NCBI GenBank assembly: GCA_000697335.1
Contig: JNEM01010362.1
Span: forward strand, 1 to 62,348
Length of the DNA stretch: 62,348 nucleotides
Reading direction: 5' to 3'
DNA from: Conidiobolus incongruus B7586
Taxonomy: Eukaryota > Entomophthoromycota > Entomophthoromycetes > Entomophthorales > Conidiobolaceae
How positions within the stretch are numbered: the first letter of the stretch is position 1; every line of letters starts with the position of its first letter. Under the pieces are notes generated by a model. That model saw nothing but the letters and a program-made list of their open reading frames with translations, made no database searches and was not told where the DNA came from. This document shows, piece after piece, positions 34,118 to 46,924 of this stretch. A program made the translations under genes and the position numbers.

Positions 34118-34690
34118 TTTATTATTATTATCATTTTTAATAAAAATATCTCTATACTTCATTATTTTAATATGTTTTGAATATTTTTAAAACATCATCT
34201 ATTTTATAACTGTTAATTTATTTTTAACATATCTCATTTTAATTAAAATTATAAATTATTAGATTCCATTAAGATTACTTAATTGTTTGAATGATATATT
34301 ACTATATATATATAATTAAATAATGATATTGCATGATTCAACCTATATTCTAGATTTAGCAATAATATTTTATACAAATCATATTTGAATAACCCTGAAA
34401 CCATGATTTAATTATGTTATGACATATTTAAAGCTCATGTTCTGAAGTTATCCCGATATTGTTAAAATTCTATATATCAAATACGTTCAAGAGTTATTCA
34501 TACATAATATTTTAGTGAAAGTGAATTTTTATTAATTTGTTCAATGTTAAAAAGTTGTTCATTGCCATCGATCTAAAATAATCCTGCATTAATAACATTG
34601 AACTGGTAGTTAGAATACAATCAATCAGAATCAATCATCGGATTGAGGTAATTAATATGGCATTGGCTATTTGAATAAGCCTTGGGAGTT
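34118..34690. other. Convergent 3' intergenic region
   Basis: AT-rich spacer between the convergent TAF10 and BED-finger genes; no gene seen. Confidence 0.55.
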
Positions 34691-35737
34691 TCATGAATGA
34701 TGTTCTCCGTTCTTAGGACCATTGGGAGGCTGAGACTGGTGTTGGGCCAAATTCTCCAATATTTGATTACCTTGCAAATGAATCTTAGTAATCACGATCA
34801 ATCTCAATAATCTTGCAGAATACAGTTTGTAGGGCACAAGCTTCTTAAATATTTTAATAAATTCAGGAGATTCAATAATGCTGTAGGGAATGTTGTTATT
34901 GAGAAAGAGGTCGACAATATCCTGTTCAAAGTCTGACTGGGGATAATTTAATGATGCACTTGCCAAATCGTTCTGTGGAGGTTGTGATATTTGTGCAATT
35001 GGGGGATTGATATTGGGTGCAGGCGGATATACTTGCTGCTGGAATCGTGGTTCCTCAACGGGCTGGGATTGCTTGTTAGGTATAGCTTGTTCCACTGTAT
35101 TAGCAGTCTCTGCAATATTCTGCGAGTGATGTTGATAGTATGAGGTATGATCTTGTGCGGTACCTGAGAGAGTCATGTCAACAGCCTCTTGTTGAGGTTC
35201 GTAAGTAGGCATGAGTGATTGCGTTCTATTATCTACATTACTCCTTTGGCCTAATAATGTGGGATCAGTAATGGTGGGATATTCGGTCTGCGAGATGGGA
35301 TGTTGCATCTTCTGCATTTCGTTTCCAAAGGTTACTTTGGGAGAGATAGTTACTTGGGCTTGCTGTTTCTGCTCGGGGTGCATATTCCAGTCTCCTAACC
35401 CTGTTACATTAGCAGTCGAATGCTCTAGTTGAGTATTTCGAGATGTAGGTAGAAGAAGAGAAGGGTTATTAAGTCCAGAAGTATGCTGGTTATTGGCCAA
35501 CTGAGTATTATTCTGTGTTACAGCCATATTTTGCGTGTTTGTAGCGTCCACTCCAGCTCCCTTTTCCTGATCTTGATGAAATTTAACATGTCTCAATAAC
35601 ATTGAAGTTCCACCATTTGTATATTTGTAAGCCCTGCCACAAACTTTACAAATAGCAGACTCACCTTCTGGGGTGAAGTAGGTCCAAGCGATCGAGTTCT
35701 TTTTATGCTGTCTTTTGGGGTTACTATATTGAGGCAT
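34691..35737 (-). CDS. BED zinc-finger protein, apparently derived from a hAT transposase
   Basis: Intronless 348-aa frame. Residues about 10-60 are a BED finger: NSIAWTYFTPEGESAICKVC, then GGTSMLLRHVKFH, giving CxxC...HxxxH. A Gln-rich, low-complexity middle (about 65-255) follows, as in transcription factors. The C-terminal part, about 275-320, contains NNNIPYSIIESPEFIKIFKKL, which matches the segment after the BED finger in hAT transposases and ZBED proteins. No RNase H-like catalytic core or hAT dimerisation domain is present and no terminal repeats are seen nearby. The intact frame and less AT-rich codons suggest a selected host gene. A DNA-binding regulator is the likely role (inference). 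Confidence 0.8.
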   Translation of the reverse strand: MPQYSNPKRQHKKNSIAWTYFTPEGESAICKVCGRAYKYTNGGTSMLLRHVKFHQDQEKGAGVDATNTQNMAVTQNNTQLANNQHTSGLNNPSLLLPTSRNTQLEHSTANVTGLGDWNMHPEQKQQAQVTISPKVTFGNEMQKMQHPISQTEYPTITDPTLLGQRSNVDNRTQSLMPTYEPQQEAVDMTLSGTAQDHTSYYQHHSQNIAETANTVEQAIPNKQSQPVEEPRFQQQVYPPAPNINPPIAQISQPPQNDLASASLNYPQSDFEQDIVDLFLNNNIPYSIIESPEFIKIFKKLVPYKLYSARLLRLIVITKIHLQGNQILENLAQHQSQPPNGPKNGEHHS

Positions 35738-38700
35738 TTATCTAACTAAAATATTCATTAATCAAAATGAAATATCAACAAACTTCAAGTACTTGCAATT
35801 TGGTTTGAGCAAAAACAAAAGTAACTCAATATAAAATCAATTCACAGATATTTGATTATTTGAATTCTAACAAAATTCTAGTTCTCATCTTCACTTATTA
35901 GGCAAACTAATTGGAATTCCGCCAATCATGGATCACCTCTTTTTCCAGTTGAAATTGAATTTGACGAATGATTTTTGAGAATCTATTGATTATAATTTCA
36001 ATTACTTGATCAATTTCACTCATTCATTTCCAATCATTTATAATAACTTTTTAATATCAGTTATAGTGATGTTTTATATTTCGAGACTTTGCTTTGTAAT
36101 ACAAATAACCTATTATAGTTTATTTATATATCACAATATGTAATACCATGAGAAAAACTTTGCATCATATTAAATTCGGATTTATATTTATAAATTTCAA
36201 TTTTGTACATGTAGAATTATACAATGCATAATAAACCTCAACTATTATCATTAAATTTATACTTAAAAATTCAGTATAAGTATTATTGACAACATATTTA
36301 AATAAAAATTAAATGAAAGAGTACAGTTTAGAAGATGCATTAGAATAAAAATATATATGATGAAATAACAAATAAAACTATAAAATACTTCAAATTAAGA
36401 TTAATAAATCTATGTAATTCCAATTATAAATATAAAGCTTAACAAAATCCATCAAAAATTAATTAAATTGAAATTTACCTCACAAACAATAATTTGATAT
36501 GCTATCTGTAAATGATGTTATAATCAGTAAATATTTTACTTACGAGCTTAGAGAGTAACATGCTTATTAAATTAGGATTATTATAGCATTTTTGTATATT
36601 GATATATAAATAGATATTAATGCAATACTATCACCGAATTTTCAATTTGATTAATTTTCAATCTACCGAAGCATACAATTAAGATAAAAAATGAAAATTT
36701 TAGAATGGTAAATTTATAAGATACCAAATATAATCTAATATATCAAACCTTATCCTTATGTGAACTCATTTAGTATTTTATATGATCTAAACAAGTATTT
36801 AAATATATTATATTTAACATAATCGAATTGAATTTTTGAAATTGGTGAATAATTCAAATCATAATAAGAAATTTTCAATTGGGTCATTTAAATAAATATT
36901 TAGGAATGGAGTGATCAATATTAGACTATAATGCCATACTAAGTGTGCTTGATATTTGCAAATATTAAATTATTAATGATTTATACTTGAATATTTGGTT
37001 GATATTGAAATGTAATGATAATATCAGATTGAAATTATGTTGTAATTGAACTGATTAGTCAATATGATAACTGATAATTGAGTGTCAAAATTATTTGATG
37101 GTAAATTTGAATTTATTTGAATTGAAATTTCAACAACTGCGACAATTTAAAGCATCAATTAAATTTGAATCTCCAAAGCTAAATAATTCCAAATCGTAAA
37201 TATTTAATAACTCAAGTATTCTATTATGCTTAAGAATGATATGGTTTTTAATTTGCTTTCATATTCAATCAATAAACACTATTTAGAGTATATTGTAACT
37301 ATGAATTATATTTTAACAAAATGAGCAGGTTCAAATATAATGAAAATAATTTTCTATATCCACGAGTGTAATGATTAAAATAGTTTTTCCTCATAAAAAG
37401 ATATTTTTAGATTATAAATTGTTTTAATAATTATCAAAAATAATTTGATATATATCATATCAATGTTAAATATAAATTGAAAAAAGATAATACTTGACTA
37501 TCACATTACTAGCATATTACTGTTAAATTACAATTTTCATCATTGTGTATTGAAATATATATTTATTTTAGAACGTCATTTTTATTAAACTGATTTTGAT
37601 AAATTGTTTTCAAACATTTACCCAATAATATTCAAATATTTACAAAATTTGTTTTGTTTCCTATTTTGTAAAGTAATTTTATTAATTAATTGATAAAAAT
37701 AGATTTGATAAGAATTTAGAATTGATGAATCAATTCATATCAAAATTATTTAGAATTATATATATATATATATATATGCTTGGTTGATATTGCATTATAA
37801 AACTATATTTACATTTACTCATCCAATTTTAGATATTATATTATTCAACTCTTCTCTTTGGATATTTATTTTAATTAGCAAAGTAATCTTATTTTTATTA
37901 GCCTAATTATATAATGCTAATACTAAGAAATATCGGTTATATTGATCCCATTTGTTGTGAGGAGTAATCAACGTTTAATAAGTGATTTTAGGCAAATTCA
38001 ATCATTTAAACAAAAAATTAATATTGATTAAAATTTAATATTGATAATATATTGGATCTTTTATGTTTAATTTAGAAAACCATATAACATACATTAGGAT
38101 TGAAAATGATTAATATTAATAAGGATATAATTTAGTATAAATTATTTATGGAATAAAGTTAATTGCATATTTTATATTAGCTATTATTTCAATTTTTTTT
38201 CGAAATTGATATATAAAATTAATCAAATTGATTTAAATTGGGATTAATTTGAAAAATTGTTAATATACATATCGTTATATTAAAATAATTGATTTGATAA
38301 ATAACTAAAATTAGTTGAAGGTTTTATTATTACTTTAATCACTTTACTTTGATCAATTTTGTTTTGAATATTGATGCTATAATTATAATAATTTATTATA
38401 AATTCAACAAAATTATAATATTTAATTTATTCAATTAATAAAATAAAATAAAAAAATCTTAGATAGTTATCTTTAATTCTATAATAATATTAAAAATAAT
38501 TCATTTTTACATCAAATATAATAATATATGGTCAAAGATTGTTAATATGTGACGATTTTTCCATTAATATAATTATTTTACACTCTACTGTCTTTTTCGT
38601 ATTAAAATCAATATAAAATATATTTAATAAAGATTTAAATAAATATCATAATTAAATATATTGAATATAAAAATTAAATAAATCAATTAGATTGTTGATT

Positions 38701-38871
38701 TATTTACTGTTTATTATATTAAAAAAATTTTTTTTCATAATTATTAAATTTTATAATATTAAGATTAGAATTAAATCCCATAATTTCAAACTTTCTAAAA
38801 TATCATTTTAAATTATCAATATATTGCAAGTCAACTAAAAAAACATAATCTCATTTTATATATCTAAGAAT
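35738..38871. other. Large gene-free region
   Basis: About 3.1 kb upstream of the BED-finger gene and MED18, which diverge from it. No exon, RNA gene or known repeat could be recognised. A short (TA)n tract lies at about 37757-37777. The region is among the most AT-rich of the window. Confidence 0.55.
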
Positions 38872-39805
38872 ATGAATACGAATAAAAATATAGAAATTAG
38901 TTTATATGCTCAATTAAAACAACAAGACCACGAAAGGTTTATTAATTGCTTAAATAGTATTTGTGGTCAAGGGTATAAGAAATTTCAAGAATATGAAATG
39001 GGTTTAATGCCTTCAAGTAAAATATATTTTTATAAATTTTAAATTTTTTATCCTAATATTCTATTTAATAGTTCAAACACCTCCAGGTCCTGCTCGTAAT
39101 GACGATATTATGGTTAGATTGAGGGGTAATTTTGCTAAATTCGAATTTAAAACAATACAAAAATGGTAACTTAAATTTTATAATATCTCATTCAATCATT
39201 AATGAATTAATATTTAATTGAATATAGGCAATTACTGCACTTTGGAAAGCCTGAAGAAAGATTCAACCAGTTATACAATGTCAGAACAGTGACAGATTCT
39301 TTGTTAACTGGTAACGCTTTGGGGTTTTTAAATAATCTAGGGTTTATGTAATCATTATAAGAGATTGATATATCAATATAGGATTAATGTAATTGGTTTA
39401 GGGCAAGACATGAGTTCGTTAGAAAGGGAACTATCTATCATTACAACTACTCTTTAATTATCAAAGTATTCCAAATCTATAAAGTAAATTTTATGAATGA
39501 TATTATTATTTGAATTTATATTTAATTGTTTAACTTTAGTTTGCAAAAAGATTCGACTTAAAATCCATCAGTCCTTTGGATTCTGCTGAATCTTATGTTG
39601 TTGAAGTGAGCACACGAAGAGTTAGCCAAGATGAAGTTACAGCAGCAGGCCAGGAATTGTTAGATTTCAAAGAAAAGATGGAAGGGTAAATAATTTAAAT
39701 ATTGTATTTCGAATTTTTAAATTGAGTATAATTCATTTTAGAGTGATCAATCTGACTCCAATAGATCATAATATTTTAGCTCATAGTATCAGATATCAAC
39801 ATTAA
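38872..39805 (+). CDS. MED18: Mediator head-module subunit MED18
   Basis: Subunit of the Mediator head, pairing with MED20 on RNA polymerase II promoters. The model is 216 aa (human 208) in six exons: 38872-39016, 39072-39165, 39228-39347, 39402-39483, 39540-39685 and 39742-39805. Family landmarks are the start ISLYAQLKQQDHERFINCL, the strand VRTVTDSLLTGNALGFLNNL, HEFVRKGTIYHYNYSLIIKVFQI, and YVVEVSTRRVSQDEVTAAGQ. The third intron uses the donor at 39348 rather than an upstream GT; only that choice restores the HEFVRKG frame. Convergent with TMA20, 211 bp apart. Confidence 0.85.
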
Positions 39806-40016
39806 ATCTAAAATTATTCATTATTTAGATTGATCAAGTTATATCATATTGATTTAATAGCTTAATTATTAGATAACTATTTATAGGTTATATTCATTTA
39901 CAATGGTGCGGGAACTTGATAATAAAGTTAAATAATTTTTCAATAAATGTGGCTAATTGTAAAATATGCATTTTATATTATATTCGAATTTTGAAGGAAA
40001 AATGGTTTAATACATT

Positions 40017-40788
40017 TTAAACTTGAGTAGGACTGGTCCACAAAGCATCATTCAAATAGTGAATATTATCCACTCCTATTCCCTTGTTAATAGATGCTCT
40101 ATAAAAGATCAATCAGTCATAAATTCAATAAGTTGATTAATTAAAATTTACATGTCTTTGGTGCTCATTTTAGTAAATCCAATTGCCAAGGGATGTTCCT
40201 TGCCTTCAGCGCGAATAGCAACGACTTTTTCAGCTTCAATGTCATCCATTCTAGCGCCCTTACTGGTGAGACCAGGACACATAATATTAGCTCCTGATAA
40301 CACGAATTTAATAGCACCTCGATCTACTTGAACTACAGGGAGAAAACCAGGGTCTAAAATATGTTGTATCAAATTAATAATTTTAGGTTTAAGTTAAATG
40401 TTTAGAATTTACATTTGTGCAAAACTTTAAGAGTGGGGTAAATTGGACCATCATAATGGTTGAAGAATAAGATTTCGTTATTAATTGCAAATAAACTAAC
40501 GTGATCTTGACTAATTTGGAAAATTGGAATTAGTTTAAAATATCGATATTAAAATATAAAATAAATATACCATTTCAACTGTAATACAGTAGCTTTTTTT
40601 GGCCAAATTTCATCAATAACAGATTCAAGTCTAGGATATTCTTCTAATAATTTTGACCTTAAAGCTCTCTGAACACTTGACTTTAACTGACTTTGACCAC
40701 TTACGTCTTCCTTCAAATTGAATCTAATTAAAAATAAATATTAATAATTTGATGACATTCTTTAAAAATTATATTACTTTCTAAACAT
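40017..40788 (-). CDS. TMA20: Translation factor MCTS1/Tma20
   Basis: PUA-domain protein that, with DENR/Tma22, recycles post-termination 40S subunits and supports reinitiation. The model is 181 aa, exactly the human MCTS1 length, from exons 40788-40778, 40723-40571, 40510-40413, 40353-40152 and 40098-40017. The first exon encodes only MFRK plus two bases of the fourth codon. The N-terminal domain reads [19 protein letters not shown]; the C-terminal PUA domain shows [40 protein letters not shown] and [15 protein letters not shown]. All introns are 53-60 bp. Confidence 0.95.
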
Positions 40789-43423
40789 TTGTTATATTCA
40801 ATTTAAATATATTTTAATTATTGATTTTTTTTAAATTATTTATGTTTTAAACTTAGTTATGTCATCACTTTGAATTTTATGGGATTGAGTTCTTAGTATC
40901 TAATTTAGGCAATAATAATTCAAATTCACTTCAAATTCTTCCAAATACGCTTTATTTTATGGAAATTGTATACTGTAAATCCTGCCAAGGTCGCTCATTA
41001 GCTTTTGGTCAATATCAAGTTTAATAAAATTAGAATTATCTAATTTCTTTTCATATTTAAAAATCATAATTCCAACTTATATTCCAATCAAAAAAATGAA
41101 TTACATAGTTTACATTGTTAATTGATCCCAAATAGATTTAGAAAGTGAGTAAATTTGATAATATTTACAGAATATTCAAGCATTGTATTTTTAATATTCT
41201 TTCAAAATATAAGTACTATATGTTATATATAAAATGAATAAATTTATTTAATATACTTTATAAAATACATGTTGGTTAATAAAAATCTGAGTTATTTTGA
41301 ATAAAATCATTAAACTCTTTCAATAAATGAATTAAAAAGAATAACTTGCAGAACAAATTTCCTTAGTTGAATAACTCTAAAGATAATACAAAACATCATT
41401 CCATTAAGATTAGATTTCTCATAAATTTCTAGATTATAAGTATATTAGGAATTTTATTTTACTTCCTAAAAGTATTATACTAATATATTGATAGAAAATA
41501 AAATAATTGACTTGGATTATAAAGTTGTTCGAGATTAGTGAGTTTTTCGGTATATCAGAAATGATTTTGGAAAATCGATACATCAATAATAGGATTAACT
41601 ATAAAATTAAGTAAGAATTTTAGAATAAACTAAGTTTGCAGAAATAATCAAAAATAAAAACAAAAAGCTTATATTTTAATATCAAATCTAGATCCTCCAA
41701 TATATTTTACACTGAAAAAATTAATGAGAAAAATTTGAAAACCTTTTCATAAAAATTTACCAATTTAACAAATTCTAAATCAAAGCTCCTATTAACAATT
41801 AAGAATCTTTATCTCTTCAGATCTAAAAATATCAAAGTTTTATAAATGGAAATTTTTTGAAGAAATATTTTTCTGATTAATATATTTGACAAGTTTTTAA
41901 AAGTATTTCTGATTTGTCAATTTTTTATATCCAATATCTATTACATAATTGTTTTTTATTAAGCGTCTTATAAAGGTGCTAATGTAACATTAAAATTTTT
42001 TGAATAGATATTTAATATAAATTACTATAAGTATCTACCTTGTATAATATATTAATATTTTTATAAGGCTATTTCATATTAAATTCTGGTTTAGCGAACA
42101 AATTGGGATTTAATGCATAACTTAAAGAAAAAATATTATTTGGAATTTGCATTAGACCTGATGTTTAACAAATATAAAAGAATTGTAAATATAAACTTCA
42201 AAATAAAGATTATCATAGTAATTAAATAAATATAAAGCTTGAAAGATTGCTAGGCTTCAGCGAGTATTATATCTGTAGCATTTTAATTATTATTAAATCG
42301 AACATTTAGCAAATATATATTTAATTATATAATGAAAATAAAATTTATAGAATTACTTTATATTTGTTATACTCTAAATTGAGCACAATATTATGATATC
42401 ATATCGAGTTTTCTATAAAATAGATTGTCAAGTGACTTGATTATTGATTTCCGCTATATACTATTAGGACTATTTATTGAAATTTAAATTATCAACTAAA
42501 TTCTTACCGTTTTATTCACTTCCTCAAAACTTAGACAATAAAATGTCAAACTATCTAAATATTTAATCCAATGATATTGATTCAAATTTTTAGTAGCATA
42601 TAATATAGTGCTTTTAGGCGTTCAATTTGGCATTTAATTTGATGGTGAACAAGGTTTGAGAAAATGAGTATTGCACAAGATTAAAGTTTGACTCATTTAA
42701 TAAATCCTCAGTCCCATTCAATTCAAATTGATTAAGATATTATTCTTGATTCCATATTAATTGTCAATTTTCCAAAATTCAAGTAATTCTACAAATGTTT
42801 TTATTTTATTTCTTTCATTATTTTAGTCTTTGATATAAATATTGAACAGGATAAAATTATTTTATATAAATCGGTTTTTAATGATATGTTGTAATAATTT
42901 TAATATATATATTCAATGAAAAATTATACTCTATTTAGAAAAAACAAAACAAAAATTTTAAAATCATTTAGCATTTGAATATATTAATAGATAAAGAGAA
43001 ATGAGCAATGAGTGAGAATAATTGAGTTGATAGAAAGTGAGTAGTTTCCATATTTGACAGATGTTCAAAATAGATAGAATATAGTTGAAAAAAATTCGAT
43101 TTATTTTATATTCAAGAAACTGGAAAAACAATATTTTGAACCTGTTCGCCTATTGGCTATTAATTAAAACCAAAGGCAACTAGAAATTACAAGTTGAGGA
43201 TATATTTATTGGACGGATTTAAAGTTTGTTTTGATTATCCATTCCTCATATTCATTTCCCAATTACCCATAATTATTTATTCACTCGAGTGATTCTTAGC
43301 ATTGTTACAATTCAATATCTCTCCACCTTATTACACATACTTAATAAACTCATTATTTATTATATTCATTTAATTCCAACTATCTATCATTGATTAACCT
43401 TACTACTAGCCATATATACAGAA
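40789..43423. other. Large gene-free region
   Basis: About 2.6 kb between the divergent TMA20 and Kelch-BTB genes. No exon, RNA gene or copy of the window's repeats was recognised. The last 200 bp, richer in CT-runs, are a probable promoter and 5' UTR for the Kelch-BTB gene. Confidence 0.55.
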
Positions 43424-45463
43424 ATGACAGTCGCTTTATTTTCTGAAGCTACCGTCTCTACTTCTCTGACTTTAGGAAATGTCCCATCTGCAAGAGTTGG
43501 TCCCAGCATAGCATCTAATGGTAATAAGATTTATGTTTTCGGAGGTAGACAGATGAATTCTCGAACTGTCACTAATGACCTTTATGTATTCGATTTAACT
43601 ACTATGATCTGGGAACAAGTAACATATACAGGAGAAAATCTTCCTCCTCCCAGATATTTCCATTCATCTTGCGTCTACAAAGACGATTACTTTATTGTTA
43701 CTGGTGGTCAAGGTTACCAAGGTCCTGGTGATACCGCTTCTGTTTCTATTTTCAACGATATTTGTATTCTAGATTTGAAGAGTAAAACATGGGAAATTAT
43801 TAATCTTGATTTGGAATTGATTCCCGCTAGATATGCCCATTTGACTTGTGTTATCGAAGATAAGTTGGTAATTGTTGGCGGTCAGGACCTCAATAATGAG
43901 TATTTACTCGATGTTCAGGTGTTCAATCTTACTACTAAGCAAATACAATTCTCGCACACTATTACCAACAGTTTTGGTGCTTATAGATCAACTCTAAGTG
44001 TTTTAAGAGGAGCTGAACCTACTATAAAAATATTTTCAAATTCTAGATTTAGTGATGTGAATAGAGAATTCATTACCATTCAGTCAGATTTTTTATCAAA
44101 TACCCATTTTGAAATTCAAGAACATTCTTTATCTACCAATAGTCGTGACCTTCCACCTGGTTTGAGATTCCCTGAAGGTTATATTATCAATAATCAAATG
44201 GTCATATCGGGTACTTATCTTAGTAACAATACACAATCCTACAATCTTTGGTCACTCAACATGGATACTCTTGAATGGCGCCGCATTGATACTGGTAGTT
44301 CATTTGCCCGAGGATCTTGGAACCGCGGTATTCTCGACCCCCTACGCAATCGATTCATTGTATTCGGACATCGTGATCGTGACCTTGTTCAAGATTATAA
44401 TCAACGTAGAATCAACTTTACCAACATCAGTATTGTGGATTTGGAATCCTTCAATATTTATAGAGAACCAGAATTTTGTAGTGATGACCAGGCCCAGGAA
44501 TTAGGTTTGATGATGATGTATGAACCTCGATTTTCCAATTTTTCATTATTAACTAAAGATGATTTTCGAATTCATATCAATTCTGCATTTTTGAGATCTA
44601 GATGGCCGTCATTTGATGTATTTTTAGTACACACGCAGAGTAAAGACAGAGATAACAAACTACAAGGGCCTCCCAATACTCTTTACTTACAAGAGTCATA
44701 TCGAGTAGTTCAAGCATTTGTTCGATATTTATACACCAATGCTCTAGATCCTGAAATGATGGATGACATTGACCAACTTGGTCGTCTTCTTGTATTCGCC
44801 CATTATTACTCTGTCGATCATTTATATTCACTTGTTGCAGCGCGTCTTCATTGTTGTCTTAATATTAAGAATGCTCCTGCGATCTTCCGTTATTCTTCAA
44901 TGGCAGCTCGTAATGGTCTAAAATTGAGGAGTCTATCTCTTATGATTCAAGAACGTCGATACCTTGTAAACGATATGGATTTTTGGCAAAACTATCCTGA
45001 GCAGTTTAGAGAAGAAATTATTCGTTATATGCCGCCCAACTTCCAATACCCATCTCCTCTACCAGCACCTTCCAGTGCTTCCGCCACAACTCCAGTGAAG
45101 AGCTCTGCAGCCTCCATCAGGACGAACTCTGAAACAGCAAGTCAAAACTTTTCTTACATGCAGGACGTGTCAAATCGATCATCAGTCAATTCCTCAGTTC
45201 CTCTAAATCCTGAAGATGCTATCTCGCCTCTACCTCCTAAGAAGAACCGCTCTAACTCATCATTCCTCAAGTTTGGGTTTCGCAGGCCTTCGGTAGCTAA
45301 TCTCTTCAATTTCTCAAGTCCCAGTCAGCCGCAAACGCCTGTATCAAGCACTCCAGATACTCCTGGACAGAATAGTAGTAGTAATGATCCCGCTAACATT
45401 ATTGCCAATATTGACGCTGCATTGAGCGGTACTACTGTTAAATCTAGTTCAAGTGATAAATGA
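43424..45463 (+). CDS. Kelch-repeat/BTB-domain protein
   Basis: Intronless 679-aa frame. Residues about 20-340 form a Kelch propeller, with repeats such as NKIYVFGGRQ, DYFIVTGGQG, LPPPRYFHSSCVY and RNRFIVFGHRD. A BTB/POZ domain occupies about 380-500 (DDFRIHINSAFLRSRWPSFDV, AFVRYLYTNAL). The tail from about 545 is Ser/Pro-rich and disordered. BTB after Kelch is the order in LZTR1 and the fission-yeast Ras regulator Ral2, unlike metazoan KLHL proteins (BTB-BACK-Kelch). A role as a Cul3 substrate adaptor or a Ras-pathway regulator is possible but is inference. Lack of introns is unusual beside the intron-rich neighbours. Confidence 0.85.
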   Translation: MTVALFSEATVSTSLTLGNVPSARVGPSIASNGNKIYVFGGRQMNSRTVTNDLYVFDLTTMIWEQVTYTGENLPPPRYFHSSCVYKDDYFIVTGGQGYQGPGDTASVSIFNDICILDLKSKTWEIINLDLELIPARYAHLTCVIEDKLVIVGGQDLNNEYLLDVQVFNLTTKQIQFSHTITNSFGAYRSTLSVLRGAEPTIKIFSNSRFSDVNREFITIQSDFLSNTHFEIQEHSLSTNSRDLPPGLRFPEGYIINNQMVISGTYLSNNTQSYNLWSLNMDTLEWRRIDTGSSFARGSWNRGILDPLRNRFIVFGHRDRDLVQDYNQRRINFTNISIVDLESFNIYREPEFCSDDQAQELGLMMMYEPRFSNFSLLTKDDFRIHINSAFLRSRWPSFDVFLVHTQSKDRDNKLQGPPNTLYLQESYRVVQAFVRYLYTNALDPEMMDDIDQLGRLLVFAHYYSVDHLYSLVAARLHCCLNIKNAPAIFRYSSMAARNGLKLRSLSLMIQERRYLVNDMDFWQNYPEQFREEIIRYMPPNFQYPSPLPAPSSASATTPVKSSAASIRTNSETASQNFSYMQDVSNRSSVNSSVPLNPEDAISPLPPKKNRSNSSFLKFGFRRPSVANLFNFSSPSQPQTPVSSTPDTPGQNSSSNDPANIIANIDAALSGTTVKSSSSDK

Positions 45464-45756
45464 ATTAATTCTACCAATTCTTATTGAATGAAGATTCTAT
45501 CATGCTAACTCATCTCAATTAAATACATTTATTTCTAACAAAACACAATTTATTAGCTTGATTAAATATCATCAAAAATACACTTTATTATTTATCAATT
45601 AATTTCAAATGTCATAAATATTATCTTGAAGATTATATTATAGTTACATTTTTTAAATTAATATTTATTAAATATGATCAGTGAAAAGAAATAATATACT
45701 TGTAGTTTAAAGATATTTTAGTATTATATATATATAATTTGTATGTATTATCCAAA

Positions 45757-46924
45757 TTAATCTCTCTTGGGCATTTCAATCCAATTGAAGCAGCTTCCAT
45801 AATCGTTATTAAGACCAGCATCACAGTGGCATCTGATCTTAACCTTATCGTCAGGGGGGCAGGTGATTCTATCCCCAATCTGATAGCCTATATCTCCTCC
45901 AAACCAATGAATCTTAGGCTGAGGAACAAATAAAGCAACATAAGTAGATTGAATACTGGCATCATCCCACATCTCGTCAAAGAAGCCATTTTCTCTATCT
46001 AAAAATTCAAAATACTTTTTGAAGTTATCGCTTTGGAATAGATTAACTTTACCCAAATCCACTTCTTTACGAAAAGAGCAAAAATTGAAATTTTTACCTT
46101 CATCTTTGGTGATGAAATAAGATGAGCTATTTTGGGGGATATAGCTTTTAACTTCTTCCTGTTCCAAATATCTGCTAATAGTATCCCAAAGAGATAGCAT
46201 TTTGCGATCTTCAAGTACGGTAGTTTGAATAAAACCATAATCAAAATCATTTTGCTTCAGGGTTAAAAATGGATCTTCATCAAAATCACACAAGAATTCA
46301 CCATCGGGTTCTAATCTCATATAATAGTCGTAATCTTTGACGAGTTCATGATTGAAAATAAATCCAGCTTTGTATCTAAAAATAACAATTAGTATACCAG
46401 TTATTATGATAAGTATTCGCTTACCTATTCAATTGATGAACCTTAATATCATCACCATTTTTGCCAACGTTAATTTTGAGTTCAGCCAAATTCATACCAG
46501 CTTTCTTGATGTCGATAAATTTAGGTAATTGATAATCGTTATCGAACAAACCGAATTTGACATTGTTATCGGTAATCGTTTCAAATTCCTTTTTATCATC
46601 CTTATCCAATTCTTTTTCACTCAATATTATAAAAGGATAAGGGTTTTTGTTAGAAAATCGTCCCTTTAGACTTTGAATAGTTTTCTTCCAATTTCCCAAC
46701 TGAGGTTTCTTATTGTCGATTACACACAAGTAAAATGCTTTAACTTTTTCTTGTGTTTCTAGTGTTTTGGAAGTACCTGAAGTAGCTAAAGGCATTTCTT
46801 TTCTCGTTATTTCCCCATTATCTCCACGTCGACTATATTGGATGTTGTTTGAATTTGCTGATTGTGCTGATAAGTTGGATAGTGCTAGCAATATGCAAGT
46901 TATGAAAGTGAATATAAGTATCAT
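45757..46924 (-). CDS. GT15 alpha-1,2-mannosyltransferase, KTR/KRE2 family
   Basis: Golgi type II mannosyltransferase using GDP-mannose to extend N- and O-glycans. The model is 372 aa from exons 46924-46435-side end 46425 and 46375-45757, with a 49-bp intron. The N terminus MILIFTFITCILLALS is a signal anchor. Family blocks are GFIFNHELVKDYDYYMRLEPDG, then FCSFRKEVDLGKVNLF, FLDRENGFFDEMWDDAS and IHWFGGDIGYQ, with RCHCD near the end. The Glu in FFDEMWDD corresponds to the proposed nucleophile of Kre2/Mnt1. The family is essentially fungal, which supports the organism call. Which KTR paralog it represents cannot be told. Confidence 0.9.
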
